The position numbers were made by a program, and so were the translations under genes. The notes beneath the pieces are model-generated. The model had not been told where the DNA came from. It saw only the letters and a program-made list of their open reading frames with translations, and made no database searches. From NCBI RefSeq assembly GCF_030150155.1, contig NZ_JASLGR010000048.1, positions 1 through 64,000 of the forward strand: 64,000 bases of DNA. Direction: 5' to 3'. This DNA comes from Nocardioides sp. GTDB taxonomy: Bacteria > Actinomycetota > Actinomycetes > Propionibacteriales > Nocardioidaceae. Shown here one piece after another: positions 23,964 to 33,869 of this stretch. The stretch's first letter is position 1. Each line of letters starts with the position of its first letter.

Positions 23964-25073
23964 TCAGCGGGAGAGGGCGACCAGCACCTCGTGGTGCCCG
24001 GTGTGCGGGAACATGTCCAGCAGCCGTGCGCTGGCCGGGGTGAAGGAGCCCATCCGGGCCAGGTCGGCGGCCAGCGTGGTCGCGTTGCACGAGGAGTAGA
24101 TCACGGTCCGCACCGAGGACGCCTCCAGCCAGTCCGCCAGCGCCGGGCCGATGCCGCGCCGCGGCGGGTTGACGATCACCAGGTCGGGCTCCGGTGTGGT
24201 GGCCAGTGCGAACGCGGTCGCGTCCCCGGCCAGCCAGGTCGCCTCCACCCCCAGCTCGGCGCTGGACAGCCGGGCCGAGACGATCGCCTGCTCGGAGAAC
24301 TCCACGCCGGTCACCGCCCGCCCTGCAGCGGCGACGTGCAGGCCGAAGCCGCCCACCCCGCAGTAGAGGTCCCAGACCGAGGACGGCGCTGCCTCGTCGA
24401 CCAGGGCCGCCGCCTCCCGGTAGAGCCAGGCGGCGACCTCGGTGTTGGTCTGGAAGAAGGACTGTGGCCGCAGGTGCAGGGGGCGGCCGTTGACCTCCAT
24501 CGTCAGCGTCTCGGCCTCGGTCAGGACGATCTCGTCCGGGCCCTCCAGGACCGCCTTGTGGTCGGGCTGGAGGTTGACCGAGACGACGCTGGCCGGGATC
24601 TGCTCGGTCAGCCACGCCAGGTGCTTGCGGATCCGGGCCACGCCCTCGGTGGAGCGCAGCACGAAGCGGACCATCAGCTGCCCTGCCGGGGAGACGGTCG
24701 CCAGCACGTGCTTGAGCTCGCCGCGGCGCGTCGGCACGTCGTACGGCGTCAGCCGGGCGCGCGTGACGAACGCGGCGATCGCGGGCAGGGCGTCGTGCAG
24801 CCGGACGTCGTGCAGGCCGCACTCGCGCAGGTCCACCCCGACCCCGCCGGGGCCCAGGATGCCGAGCGTCGGAGCGTCGAGGGTGCCGCCGACGACCATC
24901 TTCGCCTTGTTGCGGAACCCCGACTCGGCGCTGGCGACCGGCTCACGCCAGGGCAGCCCCGCGGGCAGCAGCCCGGCGACGTGGGTCTGGAGACGCTCCA
25001 CCTGGGTCGGGTAGGCGACCTCGAGGAGCTGACACGATCGGCACACGCCGGCGTCGTAGTACGTGCACTGCAT
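23964..25073 (-). CDS. rlmC: 23S rRNA (uracil-C5)-methyltransferase RlmC
   Basis: A 369-residue enzyme that methylates U747 (E. coli numbering) of 23S rRNA. The N-terminal Fe-S cluster motif MQCTYYDAGVCRSCQLLE, GFRNKAKMVV, RPQSFFQTN, WDLYCGVGGFGLH, LVIVNPPRRGIG and the catalytic Cys in IIYSSCNATT-like IYSSCNATT match RlmC throughout. Length is normal. It converges on murB and is followed upstream by unrelated genes on the same strand. Confidence 0.95.
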   Translation of the reverse strand: MQCTYYDAGVCRSCQLLEVAYPTQVERLQTHVAGLLPAGLPWREPVASAESGFRNKAKMVVGGTLDAPTLGILGPGGVGVDLRECGLHDVRLHDALPAIAAFVTRARLTPYDVPTRRGELKHVLATVSPAGQLMVRFVLRSTEGVARIRKHLAWLTEQIPASVVSVNLQPDHKAVLEGPDEIVLTEAETLTMEVNGRPLHLRPQSFFQTNTEVAAWLYREAAALVDEAAPSSVWDLYCGVGGFGLHVAAAGRAVTGVEFSEQAIVSARLSSAELGVEATWLAGDATAFALATTPEPDLVIVNPPRRGIGPALADWLEASSVRTVIYSSCNATTLAADLARMGSFTPASARLLDMFPHTGHHEVLVALSR

Positions 25074-25082
25074 GAGCCAGGG

Positions 25083-25673
25083 TCAGGCGTTCACACCGGT
25101 GTCGTTGATCGTCACCGAGCCGTCCCAGGCGAAGGCGATCAGGAAGATGAAGGCGATCAGGCCGAGGATCGCGAGGACCAGGATGATCGTGCCGATCAGT
25201 CCGAGGATGAACCCGGCCTGGGCGTTCCCGCGTCCGCCGAGCCGGCCGGCTGCGGCGTCGATCCGTCGCTTGGCCCGGATCCCCATCACCATCGCGAACG
25301 GGGAGCCGACGAAGCCGACACCGCAGATGAAGCCCATCACCAGGCTGATCACGCCGGTGATCATCGCTGCCTGGGCACCGGGGTCCTCCGGCTGGGCGAA
25401 GGTGTAGCCCGGCGGCGGGGTCTGGGTCCACCGGTCGTAGCCCGGCGGCGGGCCGTAGGACTGCGAGCCGCCGGTGGACGCGTCGTACTGCGGGTTCTGG
25501 CCGTACGCCGGCCCGGTGCCGTACGACGGCGGGGTGCCGTACTGCGGCGGGGCGGTGTAGCCGGGCGGCGGGGGCGGCGTCGACGGGTCGGCGGCCTCGG
25601 GCTTCGGGTCCTTGCCGAACCGGGGAGGCTCGGGCGCTGCGCCGTACTGTCCGGGCGTCGTCGGGTCGCTCAT
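25083..25673 (-). CDS. Hypothetical DUF4190-like membrane protein
   Basis: A 196-residue protein. Residues 1-100 are Pro/Tyr/Gly-rich with PPGY and YG repeats. Two hydrophobic helices follow (about 108-130 and 157-185) around AKRRIDAAAGRLGGRGNAQA, the DUF4190 pattern. It is probably a small cytoplasmic-membrane protein with a disordered cytosolic tail. The function is unknown. The ATG at 25673 is only 8 bases from the add stop, so both are likely one transcript. Confidence 0.65.
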   Translation of the reverse strand: MSDPTTPGQYGAAPEPPRFGKDPKPEAADPSTPPPPPGYTAPPQYGTPPSYGTGPAYGQNPQYDASTGGSQSYGPPPGYDRWTQTPPPGYTFAQPEDPGAQAAMITGVISLVMGFICGVGFVGSPFAMVMGIRAKRRIDAAAGRLGGRGNAQAGFILGLIGTIILVLAILGLIAFIFLIAFAWDGSVTINDTGVNA

Positions 25674-25680
25674 GCCCTCA

Positions 25681-26742
25681 TCATTCCGTATCGACGCCGA
25701 GCGCGCCTGCTTCGCCGGGGAGCGGAGCGGCCAGCCAGGCGTCCACCTCGGCCAGCAGGGCCGTCCGCAGCGACTCCGGCGCTCGGGAGGCACGGATCGA
25801 TCCGGCCGCCAGCGAGGCCAGGTCGGCGTCGGTGAGGTGGTGGGCGGCCCGCATCGCGGCGTACTGCCCCAGCAGCCGCGAGCCGAAGAGCAGCGGGTCG
25901 TCGGCCCCGAGCGCGATCGTGGCACCGGCGGCCATCAGGGTCGGCAGCGGCACCTCGGTCAGGGAGCCGTAGACGCCGAGGGAGACGTTCGAGGTGGGGC
26001 AGACCTCCAAGGCGATCCCGGCGGCGACCAGGGCGTCGAGCAGCCGCGGGTCCTCGGCCGAGCGGACGCCGTGTCCCAGCCGGGTGGGGTGCAGCGACTC
26101 CACCACGGTGCGGACGTGGTCGGGGCCGCGCAGCTCGCCGCCGTGCGGCATCAGGGCCAGGCCGGCGCGCTCGGCGATGCCGAAGGCGTGGGCGAACTCC
26201 GGGGTGGCACCGCGGCGCTCGTCGTTGGAGAGCCCGAAGCCGACCACGCCGCGGTCGACGTACTGGGTGGCGAGGCGGGCCAGGACCCGGGCGTCGAGCG
26301 GGTGCCGGGTCCGGTTGGAGGCGATGATCGTCGCCATCGCCAGGCCGGTCTCGCGCGAGGCCACCTCGACCGCGTCCAGGACCAGGTCGGTGAAGGCGGT
26401 GATCCCGTCGAACTTCGAGGCGAAGCCCGACGGGTCGACCTGGATCTCCAGCCACCGGCCGCCGTCGGCGACGTCGTCCTCGGCGGCCTCACGGATCAGG
26501 CGGTAGATGTCGGCCGGGGTGCGCAGCACCGACCGGGCGACGTCGTAGAGCCGCTGGAAGCGGAACCAGCCCTTCTCATCGGCGGCGGAGAGCTGCGGCG
26601 GCCACTGCGAGACCAGCTGGTCGGGCAGCCGCAGCCCGTCGCGTTCGGCGAGCTCGAGCAGCGTGGAGTGCCGCATGCTGCCGGTGAAGTGCAGATGCAG
26701 ATGGGCCTTCGGAAGCGCCCTGAGGTCCCGCCGCTCGGCCAC
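25681..26742 (-). CDS. add: Adenosine deaminase
   Basis: A 353-residue metal-dependent purine deaminase (adenosine to inosine). It has the metal-binding HLHLHFTGS, PHGGELRGP (catalytic Glu), LGHGVRS and GADDPLLF. The HFTG variant of the usual HLDG is common in actinobacteria. The start ATG at 26742 is 6 bases from the aminotransferase stop, so these genes are probably co-transcribed. Adenosine versus adenine specificity is inferred from family. Confidence 0.88.
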   Translation of the reverse strand: MAERRDLRALPKAHLHLHFTGSMRHSTLLELAERDGLRLPDQLVSQWPPQLSAADEKGWFRFQRLYDVARSVLRTPADIYRLIREAAEDDVADGGRWLEIQVDPSGFASKFDGITAFTDLVLDAVEVASRETGLAMATIIASNRTRHPLDARVLARLATQYVDRGVVGFGLSNDERRGATPEFAHAFGIAERAGLALMPHGGELRGPDHVRTVVESLHPTRLGHGVRSAEDPRLLDALVAAGIALEVCPTSNVSLGVYGSLTEVPLPTLMAAGATIALGADDPLLFGSRLLGQYAAMRAAHHLTDADLASLAAGSIRASRAPESLRTALLAEVDAWLAAPLPGEAGALGVDTE

Positions 26743-26748
26743 GAGCCA

Positions 26749-28041
26749 CTAGCCCTGGGCGACCAGGGCCTCGGCGGCGGCCAGCTTCACGCAGACCGCG
26801 ACGGCCGTCATCGACGCCTCGACGTCGGCCAGCGAGGGGTACGACGGCGCCAGCCGGATGTTCTCGTCCTTCGGGTCGTTGCGCCCCGGGAAGGCCGAGC
26901 CCGCCGGGGTGAGCGCGACGCCGGCGGCCTTGGCCAGCTCGATCACGCGGCTCGCGGTGCCGGGCAGCACGTCGAGGTTGACGAAGTAGCCACCGCGCGG
27001 CGTGGTCCAGGTCGCGATCCCGAGGCCGGAGAGCTGGGAGTCGAGGATCGTCTCCACCGCGGCGAAGCGTGGCGCGAGCAGCTCGCGGTGCTTGGCCATG
27101 TGGTCGCGCACGCCCTGGGCGTTGCCGAAGAACTCCAGGTGGCGCAGCTGGTTGACCTTGTCCGGGCCGATCGAGCCGAAGCCGAGGTGGGAGTGGAACC
27201 AGGCCACGGTCTCGGCCGAGCCGCCGAGGAAGGCCACCCCGGCACCGGCGTAGGTGATCTTCGAGGTCGAGGCGAACACGATCGGGCGGTGCGGGTGCCC
27301 GGCGACGGTGGCCAGCGACACGATGTCGGCGGTCTTGGTCTCCTCGGCGGTGAGGTGGTGCAGCGCGTAGGCGTTGTCCCACAGGATCTTGAAGTCGGGC
27401 GCCGCGGTCGGCATCGAGGCCAGCCGCTCGGCGACCTCCTGGGTGGTGACCGAGCCGGTCGGGTTGGCGTAGGTCGGGACCAGCCACATGCCCTTGATCG
27501 AGGCGTCGTCCTTGACCAGCGCGGCGATCGCGTCCACGTCGGGGCCGTCGGCCAGCATCGGCACGGTGATGGTCTCGATGCCGAGCCACTCCAGCAGGGT
27601 GAAGTGCCGGTCGTAGCCGGGGACCGGACAGATGAACTTCACGGTCTCGCCACGCGCGTCGAGCCACGGGCGCTCGGAGTCGACGCCGCCCTTGAGCAGC
27701 AGGTAGGTCAGCACGTCCTTCATCAGGGTCAGCGAGGAGGCACCCTGGGCGGAGATCTGGTTGAGCTCCAGGCCGAGCAGCTCGGCGAACATCGCCCGCA
27801 GCTCGGTGACCCCGGCGAGGCCGCCGTAGTTGCGGGCGTCGGTGCCGTCGGCGCAGGTGGTGGTGGCCGGCAGGGCCAGCAGTCCGTCGGACAGGTCGAG
27901 CTGCTCCGAGCTCGGCTTGCCGCGCGTGAGATCGAGCTTCAGTCCGGCGGCCAGGAGGCCGTCGTACGCCGTCTTCTGATCCTCGAGGAAGGTGCGGATC
28001 TCGTCGTGGGACAGGTCGGACAGGAGGGTCTGCTCACTCAC
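26749..28041 (-). CDS. AspT-type PLP aminotransferase
   Basis: A 430-residue aminotransferase of the class that includes Corynebacterium AspT (PF12897), not classical AAT-I. Seen are LDLTRGKPSSEQLDLSDGLL, NYGGLAG, VPTYANPTGSV, WDNAYALHHL and the Schiff-base Lys in FASTSKITYAGAG. It probably interconverts aspartate and oxaloacetate. The GTG at 28041 was chosen since family members begin shortly before LSHDEIRTFL. Divergent gabD starts 62 bases away. Confidence 0.82.
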   Translation of the reverse strand: MSEQTLLSDLSHDEIRTFLEDQKTAYDGLLAAGLKLDLTRGKPSSEQLDLSDGLLALPATTTCADGTDARNYGGLAGVTELRAMFAELLGLELNQISAQGASSLTLMKDVLTYLLLKGGVDSERPWLDARGETVKFICPVPGYDRHFTLLEWLGIETITVPMLADGPDVDAIAALVKDDASIKGMWLVPTYANPTGSVTTQEVAERLASMPTAAPDFKILWDNAYALHHLTAEETKTADIVSLATVAGHPHRPIVFASTSKITYAGAGVAFLGGSAETVAWFHSHLGFGSIGPDKVNQLRHLEFFGNAQGVRDHMAKHRELLAPRFAAVETILDSQLSGLGIATWTTPRGGYFVNLDVLPGTASRVIELAKAAGVALTPAGSAFPGRNDPKDENIRLAPSYPSLADVEASMTAVAVCVKLAAAEALVAQG

Positions 28042-28102
28042 TGGTACATCGTCCCAGATCGACCCCCTCAACGGCGAGCCAGTTCCGGGCTAGTGTGCCG
28101 TC

Positions 28103-29458
28103 ATGAGCATGTACGCCGTCACGGACCCGGCCACCGGCGAGGTGGTCAAGGAGTACCCGACCGCAACTGCGGCCGATGTCGAAGCGGCCCTGGCGGCCGC
28201 CACCGAAGCCTGGCGCACCTGGTCGAGGTCGACCACGGTGGCCGAGCGCGCCGCCCTGGTCCGCCGGGTCGGGGAGCTGCATGTCGAGCGCAAGGACGAG
28301 CTCGGCGCCATCATCGTGCGCGAGATGGGCAAGCCGCTGGAGGACGCGGTCGGGGAGGCGGAGTTCGCCGGAGCGATCTTCGAGTACTACGCCGACAACG
28401 CCGAGCGCTTCCTGGCCGACCAGCCGATCGAGCTGCTCGACGGGGAGGGCAGCGCGGTGATCAAGCGCTCGCCGTTCGGCGTGCTGCTCGGGATCATGCC
28501 GTGGAACTTCCCCTACTACCAGGTCGCCCGGTTCGCCGGCCCCAACCTGTGCACCGGCAACCCGATCATCCTCAAGCACGCCCCGCAGTGCCCCGAGTCG
28601 GCCGCGGCGATCCAGCAGATCTTCGACGACGCAGGGTTCCCGGCGGGCACCTACGTCAACCTCTACGCCACCAACGAGCAGGTCGCCGACATGATCGCCG
28701 ACCCGCGCATCGCCGGGGTCTCGCTGACCGGCTCCGAGCGTGCCGGTGCCGCCGTCGCCGAGATCGCCGGGCGCAACCTGAAGAAGGTCGTGCTCGAGCT
28801 CGGTGGCTCCGACCCGTTCATCGTGCTGGGCGAGCCCGGCTCCCTCGACATGGACGACCTGGTCGAGAAGGCGGCCCTGGCCCGGCTCGACAACACCGGC
28901 CAGGCCTGCAACGCGGCCAAGCGGTTCGTCGTGGCCGAGGGGCTCTACGACGAGTTCGTGGAGAAGTTCACCGCGAAGGTGCTCGAGGGCGCCGAGGGCA
29001 TCACCCCGCTGTCCTCCGAGGCCGCCGCGACCCGGCTGGCCGAGCAGGTCGACGCCGCCGTCGCCGGGGGCGCCAGCCTGGCCAGCGCGGGGGAGCGCCG
29101 GGGTGCGTTCTTCCCGCCCGGTGTGTTGACCGGGGTCAGCGCCGACAACGAGGCCTACTACCAGGAGCTCTTCGGCCCGATCGCGATGGTCTTCAAGGCC
29201 TCCTCGGAGGACGACGCGGTCCGGATCGCCAACGACACCCCGTTCGGCCTCGGCTCCTACGTCTTCACCGCTGACGCCGACCAGGCCGCCCGGGTCGCCG
29301 GCCGGATCGAGGCCGGCATGGTCTTCGTCAACGGCGTCCTGGCCGACGGCGTGGAGCTGCCCTTCGGCGGAATCAAGCGCTCCGGCTTCGGCCGCGAGCT
29401 CGGCAGCCTCGGCATCGAGGAGTTCGTCAACAAGAAGCTGATCCGCACGATCGCCTGA
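28103..29458 (+). CDS. gabD: Succinate-semialdehyde dehydrogenase-like aldehyde dehydrogenase
   Basis: A 451-residue NAD(P)-dependent aldehyde dehydrogenase. It has the nucleotide-binding PWNFPYYQVARF, the catalytic Glu in LELGGSDPFI, the nucleophile Cys in NTGQACNAAKR and the C-terminal PFGGIKRSGFGRELG. The lack of a long N-terminal arm and the residues around VLELGGSD are typical of NADP-dependent GabD1. It oxidises succinate semialdehyde to succinate; other short aldehydes are possible. Separated from eda by a terminator. Confidence 0.82.
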   Translation: MSMYAVTDPATGEVVKEYPTATAADVEAALAAATEAWRTWSRSTTVAERAALVRRVGELHVERKDELGAIIVREMGKPLEDAVGEAEFAGAIFEYYADNAERFLADQPIELLDGEGSAVIKRSPFGVLLGIMPWNFPYYQVARFAGPNLCTGNPIILKHAPQCPESAAAIQQIFDDAGFPAGTYVNLYATNEQVADMIADPRIAGVSLTGSERAGAAVAEIAGRNLKKVVLELGGSDPFIVLGEPGSLDMDDLVEKAALARLDNTGQACNAAKRFVVAEGLYDEFVEKFTAKVLEGAEGITPLSSEAAATRLAEQVDAAVAGGASLASAGERRGAFFPPGVLTGVSADNEAYYQELFGPIAMVFKASSEDDAVRIANDTPFGLGSYVFTADADQAARVAGRIEAGMVFVNGVLADGVELPFGGIKRSGFGRELGSLGIEEFVNKKLIRTIA

Positions 29459-29484
29459 GATCGTCGCCTGACATCGTCGTACGA

Positions 29485-29524
29485 CGACGGCCCCGCCCCA
29501 GCAGTGCTGGGAGCGGGGCCGTCG
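29485..29524. terminator. Bidirectional terminator between gabD and eda
   Basis: CGACGGCCCCGC / GCGGGGCCGTCG stem with a smaller CAGCA-gtg-CTG internal hairpin, between two convergent genes. Confidence 0.8.
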
Positions 29525-29552
29525 CCGCTTGTCACCCTGAAGGTGGTGGTCC

Positions 29553-30179
29553 TCAGAGTGCAGCTGCCTCCGCGGCGAGGTCGCGGATCCGGTCCCAGTC
29601 CCCGGCGGCCAGGGCGTCGGCCGGGGTGATCCAGGTGCCACCGACGCAGCCCACGTTGGGCAGGTCGAGGTAGGTCCGGGCGTTCGTCGTACGGATGCCG
29701 CCGGTGGGGCAGAACCGTGCCGTCGGCACCACGGTGGGCAGCGAGGCGAGGAACGTCGCCCCGCCGATCGCGGCCGCGGGGAAGAACTTCATGCTGGTGA
29801 TCCCCGCCTCCAGGACCGCGAGCACCTCGGAGACGGTGGCGGTGCCGGGCAGGAACGGCAGCTCGGTCTCGAACATGCCGTCGAGCAGCTTCGGGGTGGC
29901 GCCGGGGGAGACCAGGAAGCTGGCGCCCGCGGCGGCCGAGGCCTTGGCGAGCTCGGGGGTGGTGACGGTGCCGGCGCCGAGGATGATCTCGGGGACCTCG
30001 GCGGAGATCGCCCGCATGGCCTCCAGTGCGACCGGCGTCCGCAGGGTCAGCTCGATCACGGGCAGGCCGCCCTCCACGAGCGCTTTGGCGACGGGGACGG
30101 CGTGCTCGATCTCCTCGATCACGACGACCGGGATGACCGGGGCGATCGAGAGCAGGTCGGGGGTGGTGGTCTCAGACAT
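29553..30179 (-). CDS. eda: 2-Dehydro-3-deoxy-phosphogluconate (KDPG) aldolase
   Basis: A 208-residue class I aldolase that cleaves KDPG to pyruvate and glyceraldehyde 3-phosphate in the Entner-Doudoroff pathway. It has [37 protein letters not shown], the Schiff-base Lys in SMKFFPA, and FCPTGGI. Its start lies inside the 3' end of edd (8-base overlap), so the two are translated together. Length and motifs are normal. Confidence 0.93.
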   Translation of the reverse strand: MSETTTPDLLSIAPVIPVVVIEEIEHAVPVAKALVEGGLPVIELTLRTPVALEAMRAISAEVPEIILGAGTVTTPELAKASAAAGASFLVSPGATPKLLDGMFETELPFLPGTATVSEVLAVLEAGITSMKFFPAAAIGGATFLASLPTVVPTARFCPTGGIRTTNARTYLDLPNVGCVGGTWITPADALAAGDWDRIRDLAAEAAAL

Positions 30180-32163
30180 GGGCGGGGGACTCCTGAACGG
30201 TGCCGACGTGGGCGGGGGTGCTGGGCTGGGGGACGGTGGTGCTGGCGGGGGCCGGTGAGACCGGGGAGACCGCGGCGACCGGGGAGAAGACCGATGCGCC
30301 GGTGTCGGCAGGACCGACAGCGTTGCGGAAGGCGGTGAAGAGCTCGCGACCGGTGCCGACCCACTCGTGGTCGGCCAGCCGGCGCCCGGTGGCCGGCCGC
30401 TGGGCCAGCTCCTCGGCGTCGACGGCGATGGTGAGCCGGCCGTGGTCGGCGTCGAGGGTGATCAGGTCACCGTCGCGGACCCGGGACAGGGGGCCGCCGA
30501 GGGCCGCCTCCGGGGTGACGTGGATGGCCGCGGGCACCTTGCCCGAGGCTCCCGACATCCGGCCGTCGGTGACGATGGCGACCTTCTGGCCGCGGTCCTG
30601 CAGGGCACCGAGCGCCGGGGTGAGCTTGTGCAGCTCGGGCATCCCGATCGCGGCCGGCCCCTGGTAGCGCAGCACCGCGACGAAGTCGCGGCCGTCGAGG
30701 GCACCGGCGGAGAACGCGGCCAGGAAGTCGGCCTGGTCGTCGAAGACCGCCGCCGGTGCGGTCACGGTGCGGTGCTCGGGCTTGACCGCCGACACCTTGA
30801 TCACGCCGGTGCCGAGCGGGCCGTGCAGCACGTTGACGCCACCGTCGGCCGAGAACGGGTCGCTGGCCGGACGCAGCACGCTGACGTCGTACGACGTCGC
30901 CGGACCGTCGACCCAGACCACGCCCGGCTCGGTGGGCGTGGCGCCGAGGCCGTCGGGGTCGAGGCGTGGCTCGGTGGCGTAGCGCGACAGGCCCCGACCG
31001 AGGATCGTCTCGACGTCGTCGTGCAGCAGTCCCGCCTCCAGCAGGGTGCGGATCATGTAGCCGACCCCGCCCGCAGCGTGGAAGTGGTTCACGTCGGCCT
31101 CGCCGTTGGGGTAGACCCGGGTGATCAGCGGCACCACCGCCGACAGGTCGGAGAGGTCGTCCCAGGTCAGCACGATGCCGGCGGCCTGGGCGATGGCGAC
31201 CAGGTGCATGGTGTGGTTCGTCGAGCCGCCGCTGGCGAGCAGGGCGACGCAGGCGTTGACGATGGCGCGCTCGTCGACCAGCTGGCCGATGCCGGGGCCG
31301 CCGGTGAGGGCCAGGTCGGTGACGCGGGCGCCGACGGCGCGGGTGAGGGCGGCACGCAGCTCGGTGTCGGGGTTGACGAACGAGGAGCCGGGCAGGTGCA
31401 GGCCGAGCACCTCCATCAGCAGCTGGTTGGAGTTCGCGGTGCCGTAGAACGTGCAGGTGCCGGCGGAGTGGTAGCTGGCCGACTCCGCTGCGAGCAGCTC
31501 CTCACGGCCGACCTTGCCCTCGGCGTGCAGCTGGCGGATCCGGGACTTCTCGGCGTTGGGCAGTCCCGAGGTCATCGGTCCGGCCGGGACGAAGGCGGTC
31601 GGCAGGTGGCCGAAGGCGAGCGAGCCGATCAGCAGGCCGGGGACGATCTTGTCGCACACGCCGAGCATCAGGGCGGCGTCGAACATGTCGTGGGACAGGC
31701 CGATCGCGCAGGCCATCGCGATCACGTCGCGGGAGAAGAGCGAGAGCTCCATGCCGGCCCGGCCCTGGGTGATGCCGTCGCACATCGCGGGCACCCCGCC
31801 GGCGACCTGGGCCAGGCCACCGGCGCGGACGACCGCCTTCTTCAGCAGCGGCGGGTAGTCGACGTACGGCGCATGGGCGCTCAGCATGTCGTTGTAGCTG
31901 GTCACGATGGCGACGTTCGGCTTCGCGGTGGGGGTGACCACCGCGAGCTCGCGCTTGTCGGACTCGGGGGCGGCGGCGAAGCCGTGGGCGAGGTTGCCGC
32001 AGCCCAGGCGGCCGCGGGCCGGACCGGCCAGGCGGGCGTCGGCGAGGCGGCGGAGGTAGGCCTCGCGCGTCGGTCGGCTGCGCTCGATCAGGCGCTCGGT
32101 GACGGCCGCGAGGGCCGGGTGAAGGCTGGTGGGAAAGCTCGGGGAAGGCGTGGCTTCTGTCAC
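30172..32163 (-). CDS. edd: 6-Phosphogluconate dehydratase
   Basis: A 663-residue Fe-S dehydratase converting 6-phosphogluconate to KDPG. It shows [79 protein letters not shown] and [15 protein letters not shown]. Conserved sequence ends around [12 protein letters not shown]; the last ~42 residues are a Pro/Ser/Val-rich tail not typical for Edd. The GTG at 32163 was chosen because upstream codons are in the regulator's operator region. It is divergent from a ROK regulator. Confidence 0.93.
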   Translation of the reverse strand: MTEATPSPSFPTSLHPALAAVTERLIERSRPTREAYLRRLADARLAGPARGRLGCGNLAHGFAAAPESDKRELAVVTPTAKPNVAIVTSYNDMLSAHAPYVDYPPLLKKAVVRAGGLAQVAGGVPAMCDGITQGRAGMELSLFSRDVIAMACAIGLSHDMFDAALMLGVCDKIVPGLLIGSLAFGHLPTAFVPAGPMTSGLPNAEKSRIRQLHAEGKVGREELLAAESASYHSAGTCTFYGTANSNQLLMEVLGLHLPGSSFVNPDTELRAALTRAVGARVTDLALTGGPGIGQLVDERAIVNACVALLASGGSTNHTMHLVAIAQAAGIVLTWDDLSDLSAVVPLITRVYPNGEADVNHFHAAGGVGYMIRTLLEAGLLHDDVETILGRGLSRYATEPRLDPDGLGATPTEPGVVWVDGPATSYDVSVLRPASDPFSADGGVNVLHGPLGTGVIKVSAVKPEHRTVTAPAAVFDDQADFLAAFSAGALDGRDFVAVLRYQGPAAIGMPELHKLTPALGALQDRGQKVAIVTDGRMSGASGKVPAAIHVTPEAALGGPLSRVRDGDLITLDADHGRLTIAVDAEELAQRPATGRRLADHEWVGTGRELFTAFRNAVGPADTGASVFSPVAAVSPVSPAPASTTVPQPSTPAHVGTVQESPAHV

Positions 32164-32249
32164 GCGACACCACTTTGGCAGTGACTTTTGATCGATACAA
32201 GACTTGCATAGGTATTTTCGAGACAAAAGTGATGGCTAGGATCGCGCTC
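32164..32249. promoter_or_regulatory. Divergent AT-rich control region of edd-eda and the ROK gene
   Basis: An AT-rich stretch between two divergent starts. ACTTTTG (32184-32190) and CAAAAGT (32224-32230) are inverted repeats 33 bases apart, and GATCGATAC lies between them. It is the only plausible operator for the ROK protein. Confidence 0.5.
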
Positions 32250-33419
32250 ATGGTTGATTCCAGGCCTGCCACGACCGGCGACGTGCTCGATCTGATCCGT
32301 ACCGGCCGAGCCGCGACCCGTGCCGACGTCGGGCGCCTCACTGGCCTCTCCCGCACCGCTGTCGCCAGCCGGATCGCGGCCCTGGCCGACGCCGGCTACG
32401 TCGCGTTCGGCGGCGACAAGGCCTCCACCGGCGGACGCCCTGCGGGCTCGCTGCGCTTCCGCGGCGACGCCGGGGTGGTCCTGGCCGTCGCGATCGGGCG
32501 CAGCCGCAGCCAGCTCGCGGTCTTCGACCTCGAGGGCCACGAGCTCGCCGGCGACACCCGCGACCATCGCGTCGGGGTCGCGGCCGACGAGCTGATGCCC
32601 GGCGTCGTCGAGCGCCTGGCCGCGATGCTCAAGGAGATCGACGAGGAGGTGATCGGCGTCGGGATGAGCCTGCCCGGGGTCGTCGACGCCGAGCGCGTGG
32701 TCTCCGTGGAGTCCCCGGTTCTCGGTGGCTGGGACGGTGTCGAGCTGATTCCGTACCTGCGCGAGGTGACGCCGGCGCCGGTCTTCCTGGCCAACGACGC
32801 CGACGTGCTGGCCCGGGCCGAGATCTTCGGCAAGCGCGGCCTGCGGAACTTCCTCGTGGTCAAGGCCTCCACCGGTCTCGGGATGGCGATCGTCGCCGAC
32901 GGCCAGGTGCTCTCGGGCACGCTCGGCGCGGCCGGCGAGATCGGCCACACCCGGATCGAGGCCGGTGACCTGCCGTGCCGCTGCGGCGCCGACGGCTGTC
33001 TGGAGTCGGTCGCCGGGGGATGGGCGCTGGTGAACTCCTTCAACGACTCCGGTCGCCAGGCCAGCCACATCCGCGACCTGGTCGCGCTGGCGCTGGCCGG
33101 TGACGCGGTGGCCCGCAACCTGCTGCGTGAGTCGGGGCGCCGGCTCGGCGAGATCCTGGCGATCGCGATCAACCTGCTCAACCCGGAGGCGGTCGTGATC
33201 GGGGGAGACATGGGGGCCGCGTTCGAGATCTACGTGGCCGGCGTACGGGAGACGGTCTATGCCCGCTCCACGGCGCTGGCCAGCCGTGATCTGCGGTTCC
33301 TGCCGTCGGCTCAGGGCGACTCCGCGGGACTCGTCGGCTGTGCAGCTCTGGCGATCGACAACGTGCTCGATCCGGCCGCTGTGGATGCCCGATTGGTGCG
33401 GCACCCGGCAGACCTGTAG
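32250..33419 (+). CDS. ROK-family transcriptional regulator (sugar kinase fold)
   Basis: A 389-residue protein. An N-terminal winged helix (LIRTGRAATRADVGRLTGLS plus RTAVASRIAAL) is fused to a ROK kinase-like domain with VGMSLPGVVD, FLANDADVLARAE, GEIGHTRIEAG and the zinc motif CRCGADGCLESV. It probably senses a sugar or sugar phosphate and represses the divergent edd-eda operon. Starts at 32232, 32250 and an upstream TTG are all open; 32250 was chosen for AGGATC and family length. Uncertain by 6 codons. Confidence 0.82.
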   Translation: MVDSRPATTGDVLDLIRTGRAATRADVGRLTGLSRTAVASRIAALADAGYVAFGGDKASTGGRPAGSLRFRGDAGVVLAVAIGRSRSQLAVFDLEGHELAGDTRDHRVGVAADELMPGVVERLAAMLKEIDEEVIGVGMSLPGVVDAERVVSVESPVLGGWDGVELIPYLREVTPAPVFLANDADVLARAEIFGKRGLRNFLVVKASTGLGMAIVADGQVLSGTLGAAGEIGHTRIEAGDLPCRCGADGCLESVAGGWALVNSFNDSGRQASHIRDLVALALAGDAVARNLLRESGRRLGEILAIAINLLNPEAVVIGGDMGAAFEIYVAGVRETVYARSTALASRDLRFLPSAQGDSAGLVGCAALAIDNVLDPAAVDARLVRHPADL

Positions 33420-33494
33420 TGTCTTCTTCTGGTGGATCGCCCACATGATGTTGTGCGCCCTGGTTAGGGTGTCACCAACACATGGATTCATCGG

Positions 33495-33567
33495 AGGGCA
33501 CTAGCTCAACTGGCAGAGCATCGGTCTCCAAAACCGAAGGTTGGGGGTTCAAGTCCCTCGTGCCCTG
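33495..33567 (+). tRNA. tRNA-Trp (anticodon CCA)
   Basis: AGGGCAC...GTGCCCT acceptor, anticodon CCA in GTCTCCAAAAC, T-loop GTTCAAGTC. The tRNA-Trp, secE, nusG order is the usual actinobacterial arrangement. Confidence 0.95.
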
Positions 33568-33591
33568 CACCGATCGTGGACAAGGAGAGGC

Positions 33592-33837
33592 ATGTCCGAG
33601 AGCACGACCACCCCGGCCCCGCGGAAGCGGGACGGCGGCGAGAAGCGCGTCAGCCCCTTCACGTTCTACCGACAGGTGGTCGCGGAGCTGCGGAAGGTCG
33701 TCTGGCCGACGCAGCAGCAACTGTCCACCTACTTCGTCGTGGTGTTGGTGTTCGTCCTCGTCCTGATGGCGATCGTGTCGCTGCTGGACCTGGGTCTCGG
33801 GAAGCTTTTCTTCGAGATCTTCAGCGGCCGTAACTGA
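33592..33837 (+). CDS. secE: Preprotein translocase subunit SecE
   Basis: An 81-residue single-pass subunit of the SecYEG channel. A cytosolic N-terminal amphipathic stretch [20 protein letters not shown] is followed by one transmembrane helix (about 46-70). AAGGAG lies 5 bases before the ATG at 33592. nusG follows after a short gap. Confidence 0.95.
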   Translation: MSESTTTPAPRKRDGGEKRVSPFTFYRQVVAELRKVVWPTQQQLSTYFVVVLVFVLVLMAIVSLLDLGLGKLFFEIFSGRN

Positions 33838-33869
33838 CAACGTCGTCACGAGATTTAATGGAGCAAAGC

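Noticed and set aside
25612..29274. 1220-codon plus-strand frame across add, the aminotransferase and gabD
   Set aside because: It crosses three well-supported genes in other frames and has Arg/Gly-rich shadow composition.
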